Shown: in pieces, positions 8,624 through 17,376 of the stretch
How positions within the stretch are numbered: position 1 is the stretch's first letter
Layout of the letters: each line of letters begins with the position of its first letter
Assembly (NCBI RefSeq): GCF_006717075.1
Contig: NZ_VFQC01000001.1
Coordinates: 558,001 to 622,000 of the forward strand
From: Haloactinospora alba
GTDB taxonomy: Bacteria > Actinomycetota > Actinomycetes > Streptosporangiales > Streptosporangiaceae
Direction: 5' to 3'
Length of the DNA stretch: 64,000 nucleotides
Notes under the pieces: generated by a model
Database searches by the model: none
What the model was told of the DNA's origin: nothing
Seen by the model: the letters and a program-made list of their open reading frames with translations, nothing else
Made by a program: the position numbers and the translations under genes

Positions 8624-9460
8624 TCAGTTCGTCGCTGGGCGGACACCGTGGCGTTCGTGCAGCCCGCGGGCGATCTCGGAGCCGGCGAGATGCCCGGAGT
8701 GCACCACGGCAGCGAGCTGGAGCGAGGCGACGCGATCGACGATCCCCGGCGCGTGCCGGGTGGCCCACAGCGCTGTGGTGCCCAGCGTGGTGGAGGCGAC
8801 GTCGCGGCGCGGTTTCGCTGCGGCGGCGGCGCGCACGACGGTCATCGTGGTGTCGCGGACGCGTTCCGCTGGTACGAGGCCGTCGAGCGCCACGCCCTGG
8901 GAGCGTGAACTGTCGTGGATGGGGGTGTCGACGTATCCGGGGTGGACCGTGGTGACCCCGATGTGCGTGCCGTACTCGGCGCGGAGCGTGTCCGCGTAGG
9001 CGGTCAGCGCGCGTTTGGAGACCATGTAGGCGCCGGCGAAGGGGAGCGGTAGTCCGGCGAGGAGGGAGGCGGTGATGATCACCCGGCCGCGTTGCCGCAG
9101 CAGCGCCGGCATCGCCGCTGCCGTGACCTGCCAGGTTCCCAGCAGGTTGACTTCCAGCGCGTCGCGGGCGCCGGCGGTCGGTGCGGCACCGATGTCGACG
9201 GCGGGGCCGACACCGGCGTAGTGGACCAGCCGGTCCAGTCGGCCGCCGAGGCGGTCAACGGCCTCCGTGACGGCTTCGTTGACCTGTTCCTCATCGGTGA
9301 TGTCGCAGGCGATGACACCGTCGTCGGGCTTGCGGTCGAGGCCGACCGCGTCGGCACCGAGGTGCCGCAGCACCGCGAGTGTGGCGCTGCCGAACGCGCC
9401 GGAGCCGCCGGTGACGATGACCTTGCGGCCGGACAGGTCACCTAGTGCGCCTGGGGTCAT
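8624..9460 (-). CDS. short-chain dehydrogenase/reductase
   Basis: A 278-residue classical SDR: TGGSGAFGSA nucleotide-binding motif near residue 17, CDITDEEQV, NLLGTW, the Ser in ITASLLAG and the catalytic YMVSK. The usual NAG motif reads YAGVG here. It probably interconverts an alcohol and a ketone with NAD(P)(H). GGAGGAG precedes the ATG. It is the first gene of the operon with the diiron oxygenase and BVMO, so its ketone product could feed the BVMO (inference). Confidence 0.9.
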   Translation of the reverse strand: MTPGALGDLSGRKVIVTGGSGAFGSATLAVLRHLGADAVGLDRKPDDGVIACDITDEEQVNEAVTEAVDRLGGRLDRLVHYAGVGPAVDIGAAPTAGARDALEVNLLGTWQVTAAAMPALLRQRGRVIITASLLAGLPLPFAGAYMVSKRALTAYADTLRAEYGTHIGVTTVHPGYVDTPIHDSSRSQGVALDGLVPAERVRDTTMTVVRAAAAAKPRRDVASTTLGTTALWATRHAPGIVDRVASLQLAAVVHSGHLAGSEIARGLHERHGVRPATN

Positions 9461-9487
9461 GTGATCTCCTCCACAACGGTTGGAGGA

Positions 9488-9516
9488 ATATTACAATGGC
9501 CATTGTCACGGTGCAA
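9488..9516 (-). promoter_or_regulatory. SDR operon promoter with palindromic operator in the spacer
   Basis: Read on the minus strand, TTGCAC (9511-9516) and TAATAT (9488-9493) form -35 and -10 elements with a 17-bp spacer. The spacer contains the perfect 14-bp palindrome ACAATGGCCATTGT (9493-9506). The SDR start codon is 28 bp downstream. A dyad between -35 and -10 is where MerR-family activators bind, and a merR-type gene diverges from here, so this is its probable operator; MerR promoters usually have a 19-20-bp spacer, which does not fit. Confidence 0.65.
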
Positions 9517-9621
9517 TAGGTTAACGTCGTATCCGTGGGAAATGACCGCCGCGTTTCCGCCACATGCCGGGATCGTGGCGGAAGTGACGCGAGCGCGCGG
9601 CGACTTTCCTAGGCTGATCCC

Positions 9622-10383
9622 ATGGCCGAATACCGCATCGACGAACTAGCGCGGCTCGCCGATACCACCGTGCGCAACGTCCGCGTCTACCAGGACCGCG
9701 GGCTGCTCTCCCCGCCGAGACGCGAGGGGCGCGTCGGCATCTACACGGAGGCGCACCTCGCCCGGTTGCGACTGATCGGCCAACTACTCCAACGCGGTTA
9801 CACGTTCGCCAACATCAGCGAGCTGATCACGGTGTGGGAGCAGGGCGGCGACCTCAACGACATCCTCGGCTTCGAGTCGGCCGTGGGGGACCCGTGGTCG
9901 GACGAGATCCCCAGCTACATCACGATCGGCGACCTGCGCGAACTGTTCGACGGGGATGTCACCCCCGCCAACATCGACCGCGCCGTCCAACTCGGCCTGC
10001 TGGAGCGCGAGGGCGCCCGGTTCCGCGTCCCCAGCCCGCGGCTGCTGCACGCCGGCGCCGAACTCGCCGTGGCCGGCATGTCCGTGAGCACCGTGCTGGA
10101 CATCGCCGAACGGATGCGGAACCAGGTCGACGCCGTCGCTGGGGACGTGGTGAACACGGTGGCCGAACACATCCTCACGACCTACGCCCCGGACGGGATG
10201 CTGAAGGGCGAGGACATGTCCGAGGCCGCCGGCCTCGTCCGGCGCCTCCGACCGCTCGCCCAGACGGCGGTGGACGCGATGCTCGCCCAGGCCATGGCCC
10301 GTCACCTCAACGACGTGGTGGGAGAACACTTCGCGGGGATACTGGACCACCTCCAGGAGGAGAAGAACCAGCAGTCCGCGTGA
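9622..10383 (+). CDS. MerR-family transcriptional regulator
   Basis: A 253-residue regulator with an N-terminal MerR winged helix (YRIDELARLADTTVRNVRVYQD, then RGLLSPPRREGR and AHLARLRLIGQLLQRGYTFANI) over residues 4-75. The rest is a long alpha-helical effector domain without the Cys cluster of metal-sensing MerR proteins. It is divergent from the SDR-AurF-BVMO operon, with 161 bp between start codons containing a palindrome. It probably controls that operon and responds to an organic ligand. The ribosome site is weak. Confidence 0.9.
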   Translation: MAEYRIDELARLADTTVRNVRVYQDRGLLSPPRREGRVGIYTEAHLARLRLIGQLLQRGYTFANISELITVWEQGGDLNDILGFESAVGDPWSDEIPSYITIGDLRELFDGDVTPANIDRAVQLGLLEREGARFRVPSPRLLHAGAELAVAGMSVSTVLDIAERMRNQVDAVAGDVVNTVAEHILTTYAPDGMLKGEDMSEAAGLVRRLRPLAQTAVDAMLAQAMARHLNDVVGEHFAGILDHLQEEKNQQSA

Positions 10384-10415
10384 CGGCCGGAGCGACCGCC
10401 GGCCGTCACGCGGAC
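10374..10415. terminator. bidirectional terminator between MerR and GMC genes
   Basis: A perfect 17-bp inverted repeat (10374-10390 and 10399-10415, 8-nt loop) that overlaps the MerR stop codon and lies 14 bp before the end of the convergent GMC oxidoreductase gene. Confidence 0.8.
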
Positions 10416-10428
10416 GGGCCGGGTGCGA

Positions 10429-12285
10429 CTACTCGGCCGGAGCCCTGTCCGGGGTCTCCTCCGGGGCCGCGGACTCATCCGGGACCCCGCCCGGGGCCAG
10501 ACGCAGTTCGGCGAACGCTCCGGCCGGGACGGCCGGGCTGTGCGGGGCCACCGGCGCTATGCGGCGGTACTCGCCACCCGGCGTCGGTCGGGGGTCGGCC
10601 TCGCCCTTGTTCGGCCAGAACGACATGGCCCGCTCGGCCTGGGCCGTGATGGTCAGCGACGGGTTCACCCCGAGGTTGGCCGTGATCGACGAACCGTCCA
10701 CCACGTGCACTCCCGGGTGTCCGAACAGCCGGTGGTAGGGATCCAGCACCCCCTCGTCCGGGTTCGCGCCGATCGGGCAGCCGCCGATGAAGTGCGCTGT
10801 CATCGGGATGTTGAGGACCTCACCCACGGTTCCGCCGGCATGGCCGTCGATCTCCTCCGCCAGCCGGCTCAGGGTCTCCTGGCCCTCCGGGATCCAGGTG
10901 GGGTTGGGCTCGCCGTGCCCCTGGCGGGAGGTGAGGCTGCGCCTGCCGAGCAGGTTGCGCTTGGCGTAGGTGGTCAGCGAGTTGTCGAAGGACTGCATGA
11001 CCAGGCCGATGATGGTGCGTTCCGAGAAGCGCCGCACCGACAGGCTGCGCAGGAACGTGCGCGGCTGGCGCGCCGCCAGCCCCAGGAACCGCAGCCAGCG
11101 CGGTACCCGCCCGCCACCGGGGACCTGCATCGTCGCCAGCAGCCCCATGGCGTTGGACCCCTTGCCGTAGCGCACCGGCTCCACGTGGGTGTGCGTGTTG
11201 GGGTGGATGGACGAGGTGATCGCCACCCCCTGGGAGAAGTCCTCCGGCGGGTCGACCTCGGAGGTCATGGCGCCGCCGAGCGACTCGGAGTTGGTGCGGG
11301 TGAGGGTGCCCAGGCGCGGGGAGATCCGGGGGAGCAGCCCCCGGTCGCGCATGTCGTGCAGCAGGCTCTGTGTGCCGTAGGAACCCGCGGCCACCACCAC
11401 CTGGCGCGCCGTGAAGGTGCGCGCGTTCCGCCGGCGCCGCTGGGTCCCGGTGGCCAGCGTGTCCACCGCGTAGCCACCGCCCCGCCCGGAGGGAAGCTCG
11501 CGTATCCGCTCCACCGAGGTCATCGGGTGGATGTCCGCCCCGTTGCGTTCGGCGAAGTACAGGTAGTTCTCGTTCAACGTGTTCTTGGCGCCGCGCCGGC
11601 ACCCCGTCATGCACTCCCCGCACTCGACGCAGGCGCGCCGTCTCGGGCCGGCCCCGCCGAAATAGGGGTCGGCGGTCTCCTGGCCGGGAGCGCCCCGCAC
11701 CTCACCGGTGCCGTCCTGACCGTCGCCGAAGAACACACCCACCGGGGCGAGGTGGAACGAGTCGCCCACCCCCATGTCCGTGGCGACCTTGCGTAGGTGC
11801 ACGTCCGACGGGGTCATGGTGGGGTTGGTGCGTACCCCCAGCATCCGCCGCGCCTGGTCGTAGTACGGCGCGAGCTCCGCGCGCCAGTCGGTGATGTCGC
11901 GCCACTGCGGATCGTTGAAGAAGTCCTCCAGCGGCTCGTACAGGGTGTTGGCGTAGTTCAGCGAACCGCCGCCGACACCGGCGCCGGCCAGGATCAGCAC
12001 GTCCCGCAGCATGTGGATGCGCTGGATCCCGAACATGCCCAGGGCCGGGGCCCACAGGAAGTTCTTCAGGTCCCACGAGGTCTTCGGGAGCGTCTCCGGC
12101 GTGAAACGCCGCCCCGCCTCGAGGACGCCGACCCGGTAGCCCTTCTCGGTCAGCCTGAGGGCGCTGACGGCGCCCCCGAAGCCCGACCCCACGACGAGTA
12201 CGTCGTAGTCGGGTTCCTCGGCGCCGTCGGAGTCTCGGGAGGGGTGGTGTTGGGGGGTCCGTGCCGTTGTCGTCGCGGTGGCCAC
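10429..12285 (-). CDS. GMC-family oxidoreductase, cholesterol-oxidase-like
   Basis: A 618-residue flavoprotein: FAD-binding VVGSGFGGAVSALRL near residue 30, GAGVGGGSLNYANT, and the C-terminal GMC signature HFIGGCPIG...HPGVHVVDGSSITANLGVNPSLTI. A Cys cluster (CVECGECMTGC, about residues 218-228) followed by RRGAKNTL resembles the ferredoxin-like motif in mycobacterial ChoD-type proteins. The likely role is oxidation of a sterol or other alcohol; the substrate is not proved. There is no signal peptide, so it is cytoplasmic. It is monocistronic and may belong functionally with the neighbouring SDR/BVMO genes. Confidence 0.88.
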   Translation of the reverse strand: MATATTTARTPQHHPSRDSDGAEEPDYDVLVVGSGFGGAVSALRLTEKGYRVGVLEAGRRFTPETLPKTSWDLKNFLWAPALGMFGIQRIHMLRDVLILAGAGVGGGSLNYANTLYEPLEDFFNDPQWRDITDWRAELAPYYDQARRMLGVRTNPTMTPSDVHLRKVATDMGVGDSFHLAPVGVFFGDGQDGTGEVRGAPGQETADPYFGGAGPRRRACVECGECMTGCRRGAKNTLNENYLYFAERNGADIHPMTSVERIRELPSGRGGGYAVDTLATGTQRRRRNARTFTARQVVVAAGSYGTQSLLHDMRDRGLLPRISPRLGTLTRTNSESLGGAMTSEVDPPEDFSQGVAITSSIHPNTHTHVEPVRYGKGSNAMGLLATMQVPGGGRVPRWLRFLGLAARQPRTFLRSLSVRRFSERTIIGLVMQSFDNSLTTYAKRNLLGRRSLTSRQGHGEPNPTWIPEGQETLSRLAEEIDGHAGGTVGEVLNIPMTAHFIGGCPIGANPDEGVLDPYHRLFGHPGVHVVDGSSITANLGVNPSLTITAQAERAMSFWPNKGEADPRPTPGGEYRRIAPVAPHSPAVPAGAFAELRLAPGGVPDESAAPEETPDRAPAE

Positions 12286-12329
12286 GGGTGTGCCTCTCTT
12301 CGGTACGCGGGTCCCGAGACCAAGGTGTT

Positions 12330-12358
12330 ACGAGTCGGTGTCATTTATAGTGACTCGT
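12330..12358. promoter_or_regulatory. candidate operator upstream of the GMC oxidoreductase gene
   Basis: An inverted repeat with 7-bp arms ACGAGTC (12330-12336) and GACTCGT (12352-12358) encloses a smaller dyad GTCA/TGAC and, on the minus strand, a TATAAA -10-like hexamer. It lies 45 bp upstream of the GMC start in the AT-richer gap that also serves the DUF6230 gene. Confidence 0.4.
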
Positions 12359-12518
12359 CGCACTTGGAAACGTGACATTAATTATTGTAAGGTCCATCAC
12401 CTACTGGCCGGTATATGAAAGCTATGTAACACGTGAGGCCAGGCGGCGCGCAAGGCTCGCCGACATCCCCCCGGCGTGGGCACCGGCCGGAACCGGTGCC
12501 GTAAAGGAGGAAACATCC

Positions 12519-13136
12519 ATGTCAGACGAGACCACGGCCGAGGCCGCTACCGGCGGCACCGGCTGGAAACGTTTCAGTCTCGCCCTCATCCCCGCTCTGG
12601 CGGGTGCGGGCATCCTCGTCGGCCTCACCGCTCAGGGGAGCATCGCGGCCTCGTTCGCAGTATCCGGCGACAACTTCAAGGTGTCCGCTGACGAGCTGGA
12701 CGGCACCGGATTCGCCCAGTACGGCGACATCGCCACCTCGGCGGACGACACCCAGCACCCGGTCGCCGTCTCCGTCGTCGACGACGCCGAGCTCAGCAAC
12801 CTCTGCCAGTCGGTCCTGATGGACACCCCCGTCGGCGAGGTCACCCTCCTGGTGAACGCGGGGCAGGGAGACAGTCCCGCCGAGGCGGAGAACATGGTCA
12901 TCGACGTGGAGCAGCTCTCCGGCGACGCGGAGTTCTCCAACATGGAGATCGGCCGGGACGCGAGCACACTGGAGAACGCCACCGGCAGCACCGGCGAGGT
13001 CGGCGGCTTCGGCCAGCAGGCCGATACCGTGAACATCACGGACCTCAAGCAGACCGCCTGGTCAGTGAACGCCGGGACCTTCAAACTGACCGGGCTGAAG
13101 CTGAACGTGAAGCCCGGAAACCACGAGTGCTTCTAA
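12519..13136 (+). CDS. DUF6230 family exported protein
   Basis: A 205-residue protein. The ATG at 12519 follows AAAGGAGG by 8 nt and is preferred to an upstream in-frame start. Residues 20-45 form one hydrophobic segment (FSLALIPALAGAGILVGL), and the rest is a beta-rich extracytoplasmic domain ending in NVKPGNHECF, with one Cys pair (NLCQSVL and the C-terminal Cys). DUF6230 genes in actinomycetes typically precede DUF6114 genes, as here, 3 bp apart. The function is unknown; cell-envelope location is inferred. Confidence 0.82.
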   Translation: MSDETTAEAATGGTGWKRFSLALIPALAGAGILVGLTAQGSIAASFAVSGDNFKVSADELDGTGFAQYGDIATSADDTQHPVAVSVVDDAELSNLCQSVLMDTPVGEVTLLVNAGQGDSPAEAENMVIDVEQLSGDAEFSNMEIGRDASTLENATGSTGEVGGFGQQADTVNITDLKQTAWSVNAGTFKLTGLKLNVKPGNHECF

Positions 13137-13139
13137 CCA

Positions 13140-14621
13140 ATGACTAGGAACGGAATCGGAGCACGGCGACGCGCGTCCGCGCGGAGCGGATTCCGGAACT
13201 GGCGGAGGACCCGCCCCTTCTGGGGCGGGCTCCTCGTCGCCCTCGGCGGCGTCGTCATCCTGCTCGCTCCGCTCGCCCCGTTGCCACTCATCATCACGCA
13301 GGGCATCGCGGGAGTGTCCGGCTACCTCGTCGGCCTGCTGCTCATCGCGATCGGTGTGCTGTCCTGGATACAGCCCCCGCAACGGATGTTCTTCGGGATC
13401 GTGGCGATCCTGCTGTCCCTGGCGTCGTTCGTCACCTCCAACTTCGGCGGCTTCGTCCTCGGGATGCTGCTCGGCCTCGTCGGCGGGGCGATGCTGTTCG
13501 CCTGGATGCCCAGACGCGAACCGCGGGGCGGCCGCGCCACGGACGGGGACGCCGGTCCGGGCGCCGGGGAGGAGACCCCCGGCACGGAGGAGATCCCCAG
13601 CACGGGCCCCGCGGAGGACGAGGGCGCCACGTCCCTCCACCCCGACGATGCGGATACCGCCAACCAGCGGGAGGAGAAACAACAACCGGACAACGATTCC
13701 CAGGCCGGCGGGAAGCACTCGGGCGTCGGCGGACTCGCCCACGCGTCGGTGGCGCTTCCACTGGCCCTGACCCTGACCCTGCCCGCCGCGACAGCCCCCA
13801 CCGACCTGTGGGACGACTGGTTCGGCTCCGGCGACGACGGGTCCTCGGAGTCCACTCCCTCACCCACCCCCTCGGAAAGCGAGTCCGCGGAGCCCGCTCC
13901 CGACGACTCGCCCACCGACGGCGGTGACGGGGACACCGACTCCGGGGACGGCTCCGAGGAGGGCGACTCCGACGGTGACTCCGGGGACGGCTCCGAGGAC
14001 TCCGGCGACGGCGACGGCGAGGGGCCGGACGGCTCGGACGACAGCTCCGAGGAGGACGGCGACGGTGAGGCCAACCCCGAGGAGTGCCAGTTCGAGCGGG
14101 GCGAGTCCTCCCAGGCCGAGAGCGAGGAGGAACTCCTCAACGCCCTTGAGGACTGCCAGGCCGCCAAGGAGAATGACGAGTCCCCCGACGTCGAGAGTGA
14201 GGAGAGCGAGGACGACCGGTTCATCGCGGGAACCGCGCGGACCGGCCTGAGCGCCGACTCCCTGACCATGAAGGGAGCCACCTTCGACGGTGTGGTGGAG
14301 TACCCCACCACCGACGGCCCCAAGCGCTACCTCAAGATGTCCATGGACGAGGCCGACTTCGAGGGGGCGCGGCAGTGGTTCGACCACAGTGACACCACCG
14401 CGGCGCTCGACATCCCCGCGATGACCATGTCCGGCGACGTCGAGATGCACGTTACCCGGATGGAGGCCCGCATCCTCGGCATCAAGCTGACCTTCACCCC
14501 CGACTTCCCGCCTCCCCTGCTGCTGCCCTACATGACCGTGACCGACCTCGAGGTGGACCAACCGTTGGCCGACGCCAACGCCATCAACATCGACGGGTTG
14601 AACGAGCACGCAGCCGTCTAG
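13140..14621 (+). CDS. DUF6114 membrane protein with acidic linker and extra C-terminal domain
   Basis: A 493-residue protein. The first 130 residues match DUF6114: RTRPFWGGLLVALGGVVILL followed by four membrane segments. A Glu/Asp/Gly/Ser-rich region (about 225-320) contains a 23-bp DNA direct repeat at 13938-13960 and 13977-13999. The last 120 residues (TARTGLSADSLTMKGATFDG onward) form a beta-rich domain recalling the DUF6230 partner. Typical DUF6114 proteins are far shorter, so this looks like a fusion or expansion. It is co-transcribed with the DUF6230 gene. No function is known. Confidence 0.8.
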   Translation: MTRNGIGARRRASARSGFRNWRRTRPFWGGLLVALGGVVILLAPLAPLPLIITQGIAGVSGYLVGLLLIAIGVLSWIQPPQRMFFGIVAILLSLASFVTSNFGGFVLGMLLGLVGGAMLFAWMPRREPRGGRATDGDAGPGAGEETPGTEEIPSTGPAEDEGATSLHPDDADTANQREEKQQPDNDSQAGGKHSGVGGLAHASVALPLALTLTLPAATAPTDLWDDWFGSGDDGSSESTPSPTPSESESAEPAPDDSPTDGGDGDTDSGDGSEEGDSDGDSGDGSEDSGDGDGEGPDGSDDSSEEDGDGEANPEECQFERGESSQAESEEELLNALEDCQAAKENDESPDVESEESEDDRFIAGTARTGLSADSLTMKGATFDGVVEYPTTDGPKRYLKMSMDEADFEGARQWFDHSDTTAALDIPAMTMSGDVEMHVTRMEARILGIKLTFTPDFPPPLLLPYMTVTDLEVDQPLADANAINIDGLNEHAAV

Positions 14622-14654
14622 CGCCACCGCCCGCACGGAAGCGGCCGGCGCACC

Positions 14655-14687
14655 GCCCCGCCCGCCCGGACACCGGGCGGGCGGGGC
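14655..14687 (+). terminator. terminator of the DUF6230-DUF6114 operon
   Basis: A perfect 15-bp GC stem (14655-14669 and 14673-14687) with a 3-nt loop, 33 bp past the DUF6114 stop codon. Confidence 0.75.
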
Positions 14688-14720
14688 ACGTTCGTGCGGA
14701 GCTCCGTCTCGGGACTGGAT

Positions 14721-14877
14721 CCTGTTTTCGGACGCTGTTCGTCGCGAGCGGCGTCTCCGGTACCGCCCGGCACGGTCGAGAAGGGAGACCGAGCGGGACC
14801 CTCCGCCGCCCGGCGGGAACGCCGCCGGACGCTTGTCCTGGGGCGGTGCGCACCAGGACAAGCGTCCGAAAAACAGG
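14721..14877. repeat. hairpin repeat family copy D, inverted, with nested hairpin
   Basis: Outer arms CCTGTTTTCGGACGC (14721-14735) and GCGTCCGAAAAACAGG (14862-14877) pair with one extra base. The first arm continues into GACGCTGTTCGTCGCGAG, the reverse complement of the core shared with copies at 24217 and 29118. A perfect 16-bp inner hairpin (14826-14841/14853-14868, 11-nt loop) ends 11 bp from the stop of the minus-strand gene at 14880 and could terminate it. Confidence 0.65.
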
Positions 14878-14879
14878 CC

Positions 14880-15368
14880 CTAACCCGCGGACGGTCGGAC
14901 ACCCGCGACCGTGGCCTCGAGGTCGGTCGTGTCGAGCCGGTCCGAGTAGAGCCGCACCGACACCCCCACACCGGGTCGGACCAGCCAGAACGCCTGACGC
15001 GCGGACCGGTACCCGGGGTAGGCGCCGTCGTGGAACGAGGCCCGTTCCCACTCCTCGGGATCGCGCTCGTGGTACTCGGCGAGGAAGTCACGCAGCTCAT
15101 CCACCCCCGACAACCGCTCGCCCCGCAGCACGTTGATCTTGAGGTCGACGCGGTACCCGTCGTCGACCTCGCGCTCCCACACGCGCGAGGAGAAGTCCAC
15201 CCCGCCCCACACCGTGGCGAAGTCCGACACGTCGTCCCCGGCAGCGGGCGGCACGTGCCCGATGACGAAACCACCCAGCTCCCCCTCCGCGCCGCGTCCC
15301 GCGGCGGTCAGGAGCAACGACCCTGCCCCCACCAGGACGGCGACGACGATCCGCGCGAACAGCCCCAT
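14880..15368 (-). CDS. hypothetical exported protein
   Basis: A 162-residue protein I do not recognise. It starts with a signal peptide (MGLFARIVVAVLVGAGSLLLTAAGR). The mature part is acidic, with many Asp/Tyr/Trp residues and a repeated YHERDPEEWER/SFHDGAYPGYRSARQAFW pattern, probably a small alpha/beta secreted domain. The ATG was chosen because GGAGGGAG precedes it; longer in-frame starts lack a ribosome site. It is transcribed alone between the DUF6114 gene and the cyd operon. Confidence 0.65.
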   Translation of the reverse strand: MGLFARIVVAVLVGAGSLLLTAAGRGAEGELGGFVIGHVPPAAGDDVSDFATVWGGVDFSSRVWEREVDDGYRVDLKINVLRGERLSGVDELRDFLAEYHERDPEEWERASFHDGAYPGYRSARQAFWLVRPGVGVSVRLYSDRLDTTDLEATVAGVRPSAG

Positions 15369-15507
15369 GGACACACTCCCTCCGTGGATCGGACGCCCCG
15401 CGTGAGCGTCCCTCTCCACGTCAGAATGCGGTGTCCCGGCGGACGCGACCAGCCCGAACCGCATCCCTGTGTACGGCCCGTGCGCGCGGGCGCCGCAGGC
15501 CTGGCCG

Positions 15508-17376
15508 TCATCGCCGCGAGACGCGCTGGTACCAGCCGGGACGCGCGCGGAGCTCGGCGTGCGAACCACGCTGTAGCACCCGTCCCCGCGAGAGCACGTA
15601 GATGTCGTCCACCTGGTCCAGGCCGGCCAGGTCATGGGTGACCAACAGTGTCGTGTACCCCCGCGCGGCCGCCAACAGGTCGGACATCACCTCCCCCCGC
15701 GTGTCCGGGTCGACGTGGGCGGTGGGCTCGTCCAGCACCAGCACCCGCGGTGCGGCGAGAAGGGCCCGCGCCAGCGCGAGGCGCTGGCGCATACCGCCGC
15801 TGAGCCGCGTCCCGTGCGTACCCACCTCGGTGTCCAGCCCGTCGGGCATCGCCGCGACCTCGTCGGCGAGCCGCACCCGGCGCAGCGCCTCGGACAACTG
15901 CTCCTCGTCGGCCTCGGGCCGGGCCAGCCGCAGGTTCTCCCGTACGGTGCTGGCGAACACGTGCGGATCGTGCGGGACCCCGGCGATCGCCCGGCGCGCC
16001 TCGTCCGGGGGACAATCCGTGAGGTCGGCGCCGTCCAGCTCCACGGTTCCGCCGTCGGGGTCGCGGAACCGCAGCAGCACGTCGGCGAGCGTGCTCTTGC
16101 CCGCTCCGCTGGGACCGAGCACCGCCACGGTCCTCCCCGGCGGGACGCTGACGTCCACCCCGTCCAGCGCCCACGGCTCGTGCTGTCCGTAGCGCGCCCG
16201 CAGCGAGCTTACGCGCAGCCCCGACCGGGGGTCGCTCTCGGGCAACCGCGGCGGCAGCTCGGCACCGTCCGGCGGGACAGCGACCGGGGGAGGCGCGTCC
16301 AGCACCTGGAACAGCCGCCGGGCGCTGGCGCGCACCGCCCCCAGTTTCGCCGCCACGGCCGGGAGCGGCGCCGCGATCTCGAAGGCGGCCACGGCGGTCA
16401 ACACGAGCACGGCCAGCGAGACGGCACCGAGTTCACCGCCCCGCACCGCCGCGACTCCCAACAGCAGCGTCCCCCACACGGTCAGTCCGGTGACCAGCGT
16501 GACCGCGCCGGCTCCCACGCCCAGGAGGGCCGCGTCGTGCCGGGCCGAACGGGTGAGTTCCGCGTCGGCCCGCTCCACACGCTCCACCGCCCGGGGCATG
16601 GCCCCGTAGGCCACCAGGTCGGGCGCTCCGTGGAGCGCGTCCACCAGCGCGGTGGAAAGGTCCCCCCGGCCCCGGGCGGCGCGCTGTCCGGGCCCGCGGC
16701 CCAGTACCGTCGTGGCGGCGGGAACGGCGACACCGGCCAGCAGCAGTCCCGCCGCGAGCAGCGCACCCCCGGGCGCGAACACGACGGTGCAGAACGCGGT
16801 GACGGCGCTTCCGGTGACCAGGGCGGCCACCGGCGGTGTCAGACCCCGCAGCAGCAGGTCCTGGGTGGCGTCCGTGTCGCTCACCAGCCGGGACACGAGG
16901 TCCCCGGAGCGCACCGTCCCGGAGGGGGACTCGGGCGGGTTCGGGTCCCGCGTGTCGGTGTCCGGCGCCGCCGGCAGGCTTTCCAGGCGCGCGAGCCGCT
17001 CGTAGACGCGCGTCCGCACGTCGGCGAGGGTGCGGAACGCGGCGTCGTGGGTGACGAGCCGTTCCAGGTAGCGCGCCACGCCGCGGGTGATGCCGAGCGC
17101 GCGGGTCGCCACGACGGCGACGCTCAGCGCCGTGATCGGCGGGTGCTCGGCGGCTTTGGCGAGCAGCCACGCCGCCACGGCCAGCAGGGCGACGGCCGAG
17201 GCCGTGGTGGCGGCGCCGAGCACCGCCCCCAGCGCGAACCGGGGGACCCGCGCGGGTGTCAGGGTGAGCGCGACCATCCGGACCAGTGGGTCACGGCCGC
17301 GCCACGCGCGTCCGGTACCCCGCGTGTTCTCCCCGTTCGCGCCGCTCGGGTGGGTGGCCTGCTGTGTGTCGCTCAC
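15508..17376 (-). CDS. cydC: thiol reductant ABC exporter subunit CydC
   Basis: A 622-residue ABC half-transporter. The membrane domain (about 35-340) opens with RMVALTLTPARVPRFALG and GVARYLERLVTHDAAFR, typical of CydC. The ATPase domain has Walker A GPSGAGKS, signature LSGGMRQRLALAR and Walker B VLVLDEPTAH. With CydD it exports cysteine/glutathione-type reductants needed to assemble cytochrome bd. The GTG start overlaps the cydD stop (GTGA). It is the last gene of cydABDC. Confidence 0.95.
   Translation of the reverse strand: MSDTQQATHPSGANGENTRGTGRAWRGRDPLVRMVALTLTPARVPRFALGAVLGAATTASAVALLAVAAWLLAKAAEHPPITALSVAVVATRALGITRGVARYLERLVTHDAAFRTLADVRTRVYERLARLESLPAAPDTDTRDPNPPESPSGTVRSGDLVSRLVSDTDATQDLLLRGLTPPVAALVTGSAVTAFCTVVFAPGGALLAAGLLLAGVAVPAATTVLGRGPGQRAARGRGDLSTALVDALHGAPDLVAYGAMPRAVERVERADAELTRSARHDAALLGVGAGAVTLVTGLTVWGTLLLGVAAVRGGELGAVSLAVLVLTAVAAFEIAAPLPAVAAKLGAVRASARRLFQVLDAPPPVAVPPDGAELPPRLPESDPRSGLRVSSLRARYGQHEPWALDGVDVSVPPGRTVAVLGPSGAGKSTLADVLLRFRDPDGGTVELDGADLTDCPPDEARRAIAGVPHDPHVFASTVRENLRLARPEADEEQLSEALRRVRLADEVAAMPDGLDTEVGTHGTRLSGGMRQRLALARALLAAPRVLVLDEPTAHVDPDTRGEVMSDLLAAARGYTTLLVTHDLAGLDQVDDIYVLSRGRVLQRGSHAELRARPGWYQRVSRR

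Noticed and set aside
13920-14090. Minisatellite-type repeat in the DUF6114 gene
   Set aside because: Only two 23-bp copies occur and the rest is codon-biased Gly/Asp/Ser/Glu coding, so it is described as part of the gene.
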